Shown piece by piece: positions 37,901-49,748 of a stretch of DNA of 64,000 nt. Both the position numbers and the translations under genes were made by a program. The DNA is from Colletes latitarsis. Lineage: Eukaryota > Arthropoda > Insecta > Hymenoptera > Colletidae. How positions within the stretch are numbered: the stretch's first letter is position 1; every line of letters begins with the position of its first letter. Location: positions 23,199,979 to 23,263,978 of the forward strand of contig NC_135147.1 in the NCBI RefSeq assembly GCF_051014445.1, given 5' to 3'. The notes beneath the pieces are model-generated. The model did no database searches. It was not told the origin of the DNA and saw nothing but the letters and a program-made list of their open reading frames with translations.

Positions 37901-39840
37901 CCCGGGTCCGCGGCCGTTTTAGCATTCCCTCTCATTAAGGCGCCCCGAAAACGTTATTTCGCCGCTCTCGATCGAGCGACAAGCGCGCAATTAAAAGAAG
38001 CCAAAGCGCGCGGACCGCCGGTCGCGAACCAGGGGAAAAATGAAACCGCAAACACACACCGCCTCCGAGGCGTCCTACGAGAGGCGATGACATTCGGGCA
38101 GCTTTCCGTTTCGTGGATTTTTATCTTAATAACGTATCGTACGGGGCCTCCACGCTATTCTCGTACCGTTTCGAATCCTGAATGTCCGCCGACACGCACG
38201 CCAGGCGGCCCGAATGGTTTATAATTGCAGCATCGCGGATGCACTTCGTGATATTCACGGTGTTGCAACAGAAAAAGAATAATAATTCTGAATTATATAT
38301 TATTACGTTCCCGAGAATGTAATCTAGGATAGAAGTGTTTGCATTTATTTTCGTCGAATACCATTTTAGGCTGAAAACAGACGAGCGACTTTTCCCGTTG
38401 CGACATCACAGCGACTCTATGTGTTTTGCAATTAAAGCAAGGAAGTTTTTATGTCTGTCTTGGTTGTTTTGAATTGCAAGACAAGGCTTTAGAGTCCCTC
38501 CAACTCCCCTTCTACGATCTACCTACTCAATATAATAACATATTTACCGAATCCTAAGGCAGTCAGCCATAACTGGGTTAATTCTCACAACGAACCCACC
38601 GATCCATGTATATTTACTGCCTATGTTCCGTCCATTCGGTCCCTTCGACCAACGTTTGCAGCGCGAATGCGTCCTATCGTTCATATTTCGCCCCAGCTCT
38701 CTTAATTTTGCCCGGTAATGGATTGAAAATTCACGAGGCAGCTGTTCCCCCCGCGGAAGGTTCTGTTTAATCAGGACCCGGGTCCAGGAGTCGAGAGGTC
38801 CGAGCCAGAGGCTCCAGGTGCCGTTTCGGAGGGAGTCTGCCGCTGCGGACACCGAAATTCCCTTCAGCCTTCAGACGGCGTTCAATAACCGGAAGTACAT
38901 TACTCGACGCATCCGCCCAACCGTCTACGCGTCCCCCAATTCCGTCTCGGGCTCTCGTTGTTGGCGCAAACTCTCTTCTCCCTCTGCCTCTCTTGTTCCT
39001 GGCGATGTCGCCTCTGTCGGTCACTGGGTTACGCGCGCAAACGTTCGGTGAAAATAATTCCCTGGGACCCCGGGTGGGAAAGCTGCCGGACCCAGGGAAA
39101 TTCGAAACGGAAACGTAATCTCCCGTGAAAAGTTCTTAACGTTGGAATTCGAAGATTAATTGTAGATTGATCCGTGGTTTTTAACGATATATCAAAATCG
39201 TCCCAACTTCGTACTGTACTTAATTGTTTTTGGGGCTATGTTATCCCTTTCTTTCGATTATTAGAAATGGGTATTTGATAGTGGGCTTCGATATTTAGAC
39301 AGATGCGTGCATTAAATGTCTTTAGTAAAATTATTTGAGTTATTCAAATTAAACTTTGTAATAATAATATGTGAGAAATGTGTAAAGAATCGACGAGTAT
39401 AGAACATTTGCGATGTAATATTATTCCTGTCGAGTCGACCGACGTCTTTCGAATTTTGGAGCTTTTTTAGGTTTGGTTAATCGTTAGTTTGGGACCCGCG
39501 AGGGGATGATGAATTTTTTTCGGGGCAACCAAGAGCGCGGAGTGAATCGTCGCGCACCAGGGAGCTCCGAGACGGCAATAAAAGCGGCGCGGTTTATCAA
39601 ACCGAGTGTTTGCTCAATAATAAAAGCCACCGGCTGCGGTGTTGTAACGCGGCGAGCCGAATTATCGGCGTGTCGTAAAAATTGCTGCGGGTCGATCCGT
39701 GGAATTTTACCGCGGTGCATCCTCTGTCGTCGTACTCTTTGAACGGGGAAACGCGCAATCTTGAATCCAGACCCACAACATGTTCGTAAAACGCAAACAG
39801 ATTTCTATTACAATTCGAAGGCCATTCCCTGTTTATTTAA

Positions 39841-40754
39841 TTAATTTCAAATCGTTCTAAAAAAATTATTTCTAGATTCCGGGGTCAAATACAATCATTT
39901 TTGGTGAATACACATACCGTCGAAATCTTACGCACTTTCGAGAAAAAAATTCGCGTAAGTGCTGAAAGTTTTGGGTGAAAAAAAGACTTCCGAATCGTCT
40001 TGGAAAAATTATGTTTAGTTGCTGGGGTCAATTGCAAGCATTTTTGGTCAACAAACATACCCCCGAAATCCTACTCAGTTTCGAGAAAAAAATTCCTTAC
40101 CGAAAATCTAATTTCTGGCCAGAAATGTCTGCCAGAATTTTCATGTGAATCTTTAAAACGTCATAACTTCTGAACGGATTGGACGATTTTAATGTTTAAA
40201 AAAGCAAACTACGCGTATTTTGGTGGAGAATATGTACAAATCGTAAAAATATTCGAAAAGTTGGTCCTTGACCCCGCAAAATGGGAAAAACCCCATAAAA
40301 ATGGTCGAATTTTCAAACAGCCATAACTCCTACAATTGTGAATATATTTCAATGAAACTTTTTTCTGAAGTAGTGCCCATGGGTACCTACAAAAAAGTAT
40401 TAGACAACTTTTCTGTAGGGTGTCAAATAAAATTACTAGAAATGAAAAAGGAATTTTGAAGAAAAATCGACAGGGGGTAGGTGCCTAAATTTCTCGGCGA
40501 AAAAAAAAAATTTCAAATCGTTCTGGAAAAATTATTTTCGGTTGCGGGGGTCAATTACAATCATTTTTGGTGAAGAGATATACTCCCGAAATCTTACCCA
40601 CTTTCGAGAAAAAAATTCAGTTTTGGCGGAACTTTAAACGTTAATAACTTCTTAACGAAGCCACCATCAACAAATTGGTATTCTTGATTTTCGTCTTATT
40701 TTGGCTCTAGGATCCTCTATTAAAATTTTTCCCAGGGGTGGCCGAACACCCTGT
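39841..40754. mobile_element. Long, left-truncated copy of family A (copy 3)
   Basis: The right end (about 40510-40754) is nearly identical to the right half of the 25.4-kb element and ends in AACACCCTGT-TATA. The left side starts inside the internal block, without a left terminus. Between them lies about 350 bp (40125-40480) not present in the shorter copies, so this copy probably preserves more of the parental interior. Apart from a 63-codon frame at 40268-40459 that resembles nothing I know, there is no coding potential. Confidence 0.8.
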
Positions 40755-42116
40755 ATAGATATTTATAGAAAAATACTAGAATCACTTAATAAATAATTAT
40801 TGATGAGTTTTGCGTGGAATGTTTCTCTAGAGATCAACGACAGGAAGCATTTTCACTTAATAAACGGTGGACCGTTCGCGATCTATAAAATCGAGGTTAC
40901 ATCCTTCGTAAGACCAGGCTGGTTTGTCGATAGAAAGCCCAGAGCGTCGTTGCACGGGCTTTACGTCGTTGTAAACACGAAAAGGCTGTCCCTCGTCGAC
41001 TTGAGAGACGGATGCGCGATTAATCGTACCCGCTCCGGACCGTAAACGTAATCGTAATATGATAATTATGCGACGGGATCCGTGTCGTCACCGTAAAACG
41101 TCGAGTGGGCATAAAAGACGGGTCTTTGGATCGCCTGGAAGACTTCCTGTTGCGTCCACGCGATGGCCTGGTCGGATAAAGGATCGTTTTAACCGAAAGT
41201 ATCCTCTCTTTACATTTTATTCACTGTATTATTTGTCAAATACTCTATTTAATGCAGTCAAATTATTATCAATTCAAGAACATTCGTAATAAAATACAAT
41301 TTTGTTATTCAAAATTTGAAGAATCAGAGCAGCTGATGAATCTCTCGAAAAATTGAAATCTACCCTGAGGAGTAACAATAAAATAACTCTTTCTCGAAGC
41401 ATTTTTCTGAATAACCGCGAAAAAGGAGAGCTCGTTAGGGTCGTCAAGAAGTGTCGAAAAAATATGGGAAGGTTCTGGTTACTCGGGCCCATGTCGATTA
41501 CAAATGGCGCAGGTGACTCTCGTTCGTCAACCGGACGCTTAAGACCGTTTTGCGCGCGATGGCGTTTCTTCTTGCCGCGGCCGTGGGACTCGCGTCGTTT
41601 TTAGTAACGACCAATCGACCTTTACATTCGCGCTGATATACGGCCACTTCCCTCGAGTTGACAGTTACGGTAGTTGGTACAGCGCCGGCTACCAGCAACG
41701 GTCGTCTCCGTCTCCTCGTTTACGCTTTTTCCGCCCCGAGCGGAACGCACGCAGCACGTTTCGCCTATGGCGATTCACACGCGCGATTATGAAACTTGAA
41801 GAGGGCGGGAAACTACCAGAAACCTTACCCGACGATCTAATCCAAACATCGTTCGCTACTTTCCTCCAGACTCGATGTTGAAAATGTTAGTTCTGTTTTT
41901 TGCTACCATCTTGAATTAAAGAGCACATCCAGTGTTTTTCTTTGAGGGTTCCTTGAAATTTGTGTGCTGGTCTGACTTTAGCCTACTCTAAGATTCTTCG
42001 TAGCTAAAATAATTTTCAAGATACGAAGTTTGACAGAAACGCGAGACTCGTTGTTTTGAGTTAGGATAGATTAAGAATATCACGTCGAAGCGTGGAATTA
42101 ATCGAAAGTCGAGAGA
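40755..42116. other. Intron without recognisable gene
   Basis: Mixed composition between the family A copy and the tandem array. Short frames only, no family match. Confidence 0.45.
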
Positions 42117-43150
42117 AAGCGAAGATTCTACTCCCTAAATAGGAAAGTAGAAACAAAAAGCAATCTTCATTAGTGCGAAAAACGATCGGCTCTGAAAGAG
42201 ATGGAACTTCGGAGACAGTCTATGGAAACGAAGAATCCAGCTATCGAATCCTTAAAAGGAAAGTTGAAAGAGTGTTAGAAAGATATGATGGCGGAGTTAT
42301 CTTGATCAGACTATGCTGCAAAAGGATCCAGAGTGTTTCGAATCAAGGATTATATAAATACGAAGAATCTAGCTACCGAGTCCCCCAAACGGAAAGTAGC
42401 AACAATAATAAAATTTGATGGAGCGTGTTGCAGAGGGATCAAACTCTGAGTAATCCAAATATAGCGCGAGTAATTTCGAAATGGTCTATAGAAACGTCTC
42501 TCCGAGAAACTAGCTATCGAATCCGTAAAAGGAAAATGATGGTAATGGTACAATTTGATGGCAGATCTATCTTGATTAGTGTAATATATGCTACGGAATG
42601 ATCGATTCTCGAGTATCTCACCGAAGAAGAAATTTCGAAATGGTCCATAGAAACGTCTAATTAACAACGAAAACAAAGAATCTACCTAGTCCCTAAACGG
42701 AAAATAGGAAGAATTTGATGGGGAACTTATCTCGTTTGGACTATCCATCGTTGCAGAAGTATCGAAATCGAAGAATCGCTACGAAATGGTCCATAGAAAC
42801 GTCTCTTCGACCCAGAATACAAGGCACAAACTTCGAAATGGTCGATAGAAACGTCCCCTCGAGAACGAAAGAATCTACCGAATCTCTAAAAGGAAAACAA
42901 CGACGAAGATAGAACTTAACGAACCTATCTTGATTAGCGTAAACTGCAGAATTGAACCGCGTTACAAGGTGCAAACTTCGAGACGGTCCATAGAAACGTC
43001 TCTCGGATCAGGAACGAAAACGAAGAATCTAGCCGGGTGATCTCTAAAAGGAAAGTAGCAACAATAACGGAATTCGATGGCGGTCTCGGTAGGAGCATCG
43101 ATCGTTGGCAGAACTGTCCCGATGGTCCAGAGAAACGCGTCCCCAATCAA
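42117..43150. repeat. Degenerate tandem array, about 7 units of 110-190 bp
   Basis: A unit beginning near GAAGAATCTAGCTATCGAATC and containing CTAAAAGGAAA, AATTTGATGGCGG and TGGTCCATAGAAACGTCTC recurs. Unit starts are near 42121, 42231, 42363, 42511, 42677, 42869 and 43023. The copies are clearly related but diverged by substitutions and indels. The short frames here are by-products of the repeats. Confidence 0.8.
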
Positions 43151-45751
43151 GGGTCAAGTGGAAAGCACCGATCTGATGACTGATTTCGCGTTCCTATAAG
43201 GGGAGAAGGAGTAGAAAGCGTGGCTTCGCAGTCTCGATTCTGAATTTTCGTCTCGAACGTCGTAACGGCGTTGAAAATAGAAGCGTGGATCCGTTGGGTC
43301 GGATCAAATATTAGCTCTAATTTCGCGTGTAACGTTGCCAGCTCGTAACGCGAAAGTGGAATCGTTGTTTGTTCGACGCGGAATAACGGATATTAGACCT
43401 GATGAGATTTCACGGCGGATCGCGGGGAAATCGGATTAATGTTCGCGACCGTGCACCTGTTAGTCCGCGCGATGTTTACCTGGTCTGCGGCTTTCTTACC
43501 GCCTCTCTCGCTCCGACTCTCTGTGGTCGAAAAGATACGCAAACACACGGTGTGGTCGGTGCACCATAATAACAGCCGTGGCGTGCTAGAGAGTGTGTTG
43601 CGTGCCTCGAGTGACAGACGTAAGGACAGGAGGTGAGCGAGAAAGCGGCCAACCCCGACACTCTCTCCGCCCGTACCCGACACTCCCTTTTTTAAAAACC
43701 ATTTCCTCCTCCGTGCCTGCTTTCGGATCCAAACGAGACGTCGAACTAACCCTGGAGGGGGACAGTTTCGCCCGTAATTTTCGAAGACTTCGATCTAGGT
43801 ACGAGTAGAAAGTTCCTCCTACGAGGCAGAGTCTCTGTAGTTTGTATTTTCTCTGAAAGGTAGCTGCTAGATTCCATATCAATTGCAATAATTCACAAAT
43901 TTTCAAGAGTCGACTGGTGATATTTACTTTGATTTATTATTATTGATGGCTGGTCATTTTCTCACTGAGTAGCTTGAAGTTCAAACGTCACTTTAGACAA
44001 ATATAAATTACTGAAACCTATATTCTAGTATTTCCAACCCCCTTAACCTGGGCGAAGAAAAAATTCAGGAAAGTCCCGGATCTCAGAATCAACACTAGAT
44101 TTACAGACCACTTTGACGAGTGTCAGATTCCATATTTAAACTTGCAGAACTCGTAATTATTATTTATTTTTAATGTGACCATCAACGTAAAGAGTTTCGA
44201 TACAAATGTGTGCAATGTTCGTAAATCTAGCGTTAAATATGTTGACCCAGCGGTTCCAGTTTGGATTATTTCACCCCCCACAGCGTAACTATCCTTTCGT
44301 GGCTGACTTTGTTCGATTATCCGATGGTCGAATAAAGAAAAGCAGGATACTGAAACGGGGAAATGATCGCGAAATTCTCACGAAGGCCATGGCCGTCCCA
44401 GTGGCGAGGTTCGCTCTCAATTACCACGACGAAACCGGAAACAGCGGTGAGCCCTGTTATATGACGACGGTCCATTCATTCGTGCAGTTGCGACACGGAC
44501 GCGAATCCCTCGGTCGGTTGTTCCTCCTATAGCTCGTCTCGAACTCGACCGCTCAATTACGGGCCTTTATTATTAGCGTGCTACTCCAGTCGCCGCTCAT
44601 TATGCGCCTCTCTTCTGTGATAACGAAACGCATGGGCGAACAGTAACGACCGTTTATCTCGACACGCGGTCCGACTTGTGTTTCGATCGCCGCGGTTCGA
44701 TCGACCCGCTCCATTCAAACGCCACGTTGCACGCGCCGAAATGATTTTTAATTATCCCGTTCTATTGGATAACATTTTACGTACCGCTCGGTAAAAGAGA
44801 CAGACACAGATCGATTTTCGATTTAATTTATTTTTACCTCGAGCTGTGCAACGTCCTTTTTAACCCTTGAGGGGGGGAGAAGTGATATTTGACAATTTTT
44901 TTACAGCATAAGGGTTTAATTCCACATATATTCTTTAACATTCCAAGACACAAATATTTTTTATCGACTTTGGATGAAATAATAAATGTTATTGTGTATC
45001 GTTTTACCATTTTACATGAGTCTCCCCCCTTATGTGGATTATTGGATCAAGTCAATGTATGTGATCCTCTATTAGATCACTGTTTTTGAAATGCTTTAAA
45101 GGAAATTTGGTAAAAATCAAAATTAAGTAAAATAATTCAGTCGAGATTGAGAGACCACTTAGGGGTTGAAATGATCTGCCAAGTCTAATGGTCGATTTAG
45201 AAAATTCCAAAGTATGTTCCAAAGTTATATCAACGTTTTCAAAACGCGTCTCGGTAAAAACGTACCCCCGTTCCCACGTACCCCGGCGTAAAATATATAT
45301 TTCATCGCTCGTGGGACCCGTGTGACACGATGGCAGGGACACCGTCGTCGCGACGCTCCCGCGAGTTCACGCGATCGCGTACGTGCCTGGCAGAGTTCTC
45401 GTAAGAATTTGCATCGCGATGGTACGCTCGACGTCATTAAATATGGATGCATTTTACGTATATGGATCCATATTCCGAGAAAGGGGAGCACACTGAAGGC
45501 TCCCTCGGTGATGCACGATCAAGCGAGCACGTGACACGGGTGTGGCAACCGGTGAATATCCCGGACGCGGACGAAACCGACTGACAGACGGTGAACCGCA
45601 TGTCACGGCCTCTCCAGTTCGCCTTATCGCGCCTCTGTATCGGATCCACCCTCGCCAAGGGGTTGCTTGCTGGCTCGCCCGGTGTCGTCGTCGAGCACAC
45701 GCTCCGCGTTGCTGGAAAATTTACGTCCGCGTCTCGCTCGACCGTAATCGA
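43151..45751. other. Intron without recognisable gene
   Basis: GC-rich at 43.4-43.8 and 44.2-44.7 kb, then AT-rich at 44.9-45.2 kb. No exon-like or RNA signal was recognised. Confidence 0.45.
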
Positions 45752-46680
45752 CTCGATCTCTCTGGCCAACGGGGCCGTGATAACTTTGACTAATTGCGCT
45801 TTGATTGTTCGATCCATTCGCTCGGATACCAGTAGACTTTTTGCGGGGATCTTGGAAGTTCTGAATTCCACTCTGGTTCGATCTATTAGACGGTTGGATC
45901 CACCCACGCTCTGTTCAGCCAGATGGAAAATATTTCATTTAAAGTTTATACTTACAGTGTTCGAACCTATATGTACTTCTTACGACGAAAGCACGTGTCT
46001 TTACTTTCGGTAGACAGATTCCAACATTTGTTTATTTTACAGTGTTAGTTCGTTCGGTTATCCAACGATTTCTCGCGCGTTGATACCAGTCGCTTAGGAG
46101 TGTCGTTCTTAATCAGCGATCAGAATTGCAGGTATGGTTGCGCCGTCGCCTAGGATCGCGATAGTTCGCTTTCTAGTTCTGAGGTTTTAGTCGAAGTCGC
46201 TCGATCCGATCTTTGACCAGGAGGACCGCGATAACTTCGACTAATTGGACTTTGATAGTTCGATTGGCTCGTTCCGGTACGTACTGACTTTTCGCGGTGA
46301 TCTCGGTAGCTCTGCGTTCCATTCCAGTCCGATCGATCGGATCTACGATTAGATCTTGTATAGTTTAACGAGTTTAATAAGATTCCTTGGACGGGAGGTC
46401 TCGTGGATTGGATTCGCCCGAACTTATATCTGGAAGGTAGATTTACTTCGTTGGTTTTGCAAGCGTCTATGACGTTTATAAAATTGAAACTTTGCGAATA
46501 TCGTTCGATCACCGAAGAAAAATTCATGTTTCGTGTCACGGATGTTTCTTCGTAGTTTCGCGTGCTGATGAGTACCCGGATCGATCGTGATCACCGATCG
46601 GAATGTCGGGCATGCAAGGTTGCAGCGTAGCTGGGATCGCGATAGCCTGCACGAGACTCCGAGTTCTGGCGATTTTTTCC
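45752..46680. repeat. Diverged tandem duplication, period about 450-480 bp
   Basis: Positions 45752-45895 resemble 46201-46345 (shared CCGYGATAACTTYGACTAATT and GGATCTYGGWAGYTCTG blocks). Positions 46096-46190 resemble 46565-46675 (shared GGATCGCGATAG and GAGTTCTG-like blocks). The two offsets differ by about 28 bp, so indels accumulated after duplication. Confidence 0.6.
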
Positions 46681-48307
46681 GTTTAATCTGCCTGTCGATG
46701 CGACCTCGTTTGGTAAACGAATCCAGATGGACGAAACGATTTCCGTGTGACAGTTTCCCGTCCCGAAAAGTGGTGTTTTCATGGTCTGGCGGATTTCGGG
46801 ACGCTTTTGGCGTTTCCCTCCGCTCGATCATGTGCCTGCCGTATGCGTGCGATGGTATGCGTCACGCGACGCCTGTGTGAACGCGTTAACATATGTGGGC
46901 AGAGTGGTCGCTATCAAGGCTTCGTTCGGACGGCTCATTCTCTCTCTCGCTCTTTGTCAGCCAGTGGTTCTCACTGCCAACTGTCCATTCGATTAGCTCC
47001 TCGAGGGTTTACAACGAAGATTACCCTGGTAAATCGATGAAAAATCCAGTTCTTTAAGTAGAAAAAATATCTATCGAAATTGCTTAAGTCCCAAGACTCA
47101 GACTCGTGCTCCTCCATATTACTCATAACTTTAGACTCGAAATATGAAAAAATTGTCTTCCATCGCGGGGAAATTTATTTATAAATATCTACACACAATT
47201 TCAGTAGTTGTTTCTGTATTAAAATATTCCAAATACCGTATGTGCCAGTATCTCTGAGGAGGTTACGGTGCAGGGCGCCGCCATATTGGAATTGCATCTC
47301 GAACTACACACAGTGTTCGAAAACGACGATCTTTTCCAGTTTTTGAGCCCGGTTTTGAGCAGCAACACTTCTATAATAAATACATTTCTTTTTTTTAAGG
47401 TGAAATATAATTTTTCGAACACCGTGCGACGTGCAGAAAGATCGCAAAGGAGGTTCATTCTATTATTACTACCATCGCGTAACGTTTTCATTACACTAAC
47501 TGTAGTCTGCTGCTTTAATATATAGAATCGAGGAATAATTTCGAACTTAACCTCGAATTACCAACGACCGTTTCCATAAGTTTGTCGGTCGTTCGTTTCG
47601 ACGGCGATTGAACGATCGAGGAGCACGATTGTATTCTTCCTTGCCAGAATGGACAAAGGAACATCCTCTTTCGCTTCGTTATCTCGTCTTTAACGACTCG
47701 TAGCCGTTGACTCCGGGCGCGCACGCGCGAAACCTCGATTATTTTTCGCTAACGAACGTATATAATAGCGATGGGGGCTGGGTGTCACTGTCCACGCTTA
47801 ATGCGATCGCCGTTCGCGATAAGACGGTTGCCTCTTGGCAATCGTTAGCGGAGGCACCGTACGCACGCGCCCCGCGCCGCTCCGTTCGCGCGCGTGCGAT
47901 AAAAATTCGCGATCCCTCTCGTTAAAACCGCCACGCAGCGAACGATCTGCCGATCTTGGCCGGTCAGCCGTCGCTGGAATATTCAATTTGCATTGTAAAT
48001 CCTCGCCACCCGGTATCGATCTATCCGCGCGGTGGCGAACTTGGCTGATGACTCGTCGCCGAACGTCGATTAAACGAATGACTTTCAAGAACTGGATGGA
48101 ATTTTAAATTATGAACCGTATTACTTTGCCCCGGAGTAATTTAAGACGTATTGGCTCGGTTAGAGGGGAATAAACCGGCGGTCTTTGGAAGGGACGCTTT
48201 TTATACAATTTTTCGTAATTTTTTCTAAATTTAATAAACGATAGGCGCTTGGATATTGAGTCCTCAGCGTGCACCCTGAACCGGAGAATAGTTGTTCTGC
48301 CGATCGG
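46681..48307. other. Intron without recognisable gene
   Basis: AT-rich around 47.0-47.5 kb and CpG-rich at 47.7-48.1 kb. Chance frames only. Confidence 0.45.
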
Positions 48308-48485
48308 TAGCGCCTCCAGCGGAGAAACGATGAGATACGACTACTATACCTGCGAAGAATGATTGCACGGAAGATATATGGCGTGCAATCGAGTTCTAAA
48401 TTGCCTGCTTATAGCAGTAGATGGTTAATATCTTCCGAGGAACTATTCTACGCGGACGTACTGTGTTTTAGCGCTGTGGGCGCTA
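48308..48485. promoter_or_regulatory. Second locus with inverted CTCF-like motifs
   Basis: TAGCGCCTCCAGCGG at 48308-48322 repeats the first 14 bases of the 20.1-kb locus exactly and extends the CTCF-like core by one base. A weaker inverted partner, GCGCTGTGGGCGCTA, lies at 48471-48485. The bases just after the first motif (GAAAC and a following TA-CGA stretch) also recall the 20.1-kb locus. This suggests a shared, diverged repeat origin as well as, or instead of, a shared binding factor. Confidence 0.35.
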
Positions 48486-49289
48486 GCAGTAGGCAAAACG
48501 ACTATTTTTCGGAACGATAAATGCATAGTTACTTAAAGATACTATAACAGAGTGAACACTTTCCATTTTTCGAGTAGTCATTAAGAACAGTGAAAAAGAA
48601 TTAGCGTTCTTGCAACCGACCTGACACTCTTTCCTTCGTCGCAAAACGATAAAACGAAGCACCGCGGCAAAAATCGTCGACACGTGGAACCGAGGGAACA
48701 CCAAGAACTTTGGAGTCCCATGAGACCGATGCAAAAACACTCTCCAGAACCGACTACCGTTCCCAAAGCACTTACGCTTTCTCGGAAAGCCGGCTCCCGT
48801 TGAATTCTTCCACGGTACTCGCGACATCGTGCCAACATGCCAGGGTGTATTCACCTGAGATTCTCGAGCTTCGAATCGCTGTCGACCAATTGCAGAAAAT
48901 CATCAATAACGTCCTCATTACCGGGACCGGGTTTCCGTCGATTAAGAGAAAAATAGAAGCACGGAACGAGGGGGGAGGAGGGTGAGCACGCGATAGAGCA
49001 AAGGCAGAACGGTCTGCGAGGGAGGGAGACGCGGCCACCTTATCCCGAGGGAGACGCGGGCAACACGGGAAACCAATTAGCCGAGGAACGCCGCCACCGT
49101 GCCACTAGATATGAGTCCGAGCTTCGGTACCGTATTCGCTCGAGCTGCTGGTCCGACCGCGTTGTTACCGGTGGTCCAGCCTCCCGTTATCGTTACCTGC
49201 GAACCCCGTAGACGCAACGTCGACCTGACTCGATCGACGTTGCTTAAAATCCCACCGCGCTGACTGGTGTCCAGATACCTGGCCCAAGA

Positions 49290-49748
49290 CTTTGCGGCGC
49301 AGAAGTTCGAAATCTCTCATAAGCCATCTTTGATTCTGATGGAAATTTGCTCTGTTGGACCTTAGAACTCACCTAAGAATAGCACTGTGTTTGATTCGTA
49401 GACTTGTGTAGCCCTTTTCGCGATACAGAAGTTCGGAATCTCTCGTAAGTCATCTTCGATTCTGATGAAAATTTGCTTTGCTGGTCCTAGAACTCATCCA
49501 AGAATGTTTCTGCGTTTGGTTCTTGCGAATTTTGCATTTTAACAACCTGGTCGTCCGACAGTAGACTGTAGACAGTAGATCTGTGCCTAAAATCTCTCGT
49601 CAGCCATCTTCGATTCTGATGAAAATTTGCTTTGCTGGTCCTGGAACTCATCTAAGAATATTTCTGCGTTTGGTTCTTGCGGATTTTGCATTTTAACAAC
49701 CTGGTCGTCCGACAGTAGACCGTAGACAGTAGATCAGTGCCTAAAATA
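49290..49748. repeat. Tandem repeat, 2 near-identical units plus one diverged partial unit
   Basis: The block AATCTCTCGT...CATCTTCGATTCTGATGAAAA starts at 49311, 49437 and 49591. Units 2 and 3 agree almost base for base over roughly 150 bp, including the CAACCTGGTCGTCCGACAGT stretch. Unit 1 is older and lacks part of that stretch. The close match of units 2 and 3 suggests recent duplication or conversion. Confidence 0.85.

Larger units (their letters stand above)
33015..39840. other. Intron without recognisable gene
   Basis: GC-rich patches at 33.1-33.7 and 37.5-38.2 kb; AT-rich at 33.8-34.5, 35.2-35.4 and 36.0-36.6 kb. The 208-codon (+) and 191-codon (-) frames at 36.7-37.4 kb overlap one another and look like chance frames. 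Confidence 0.45.

Noticed and set aside
44868..45029. GGGGGGAGA / TCTCCCCCC inverted pair
   Set aside because: Only 9-10 bp of low-complexity sequence, with no further pairing or target duplication.
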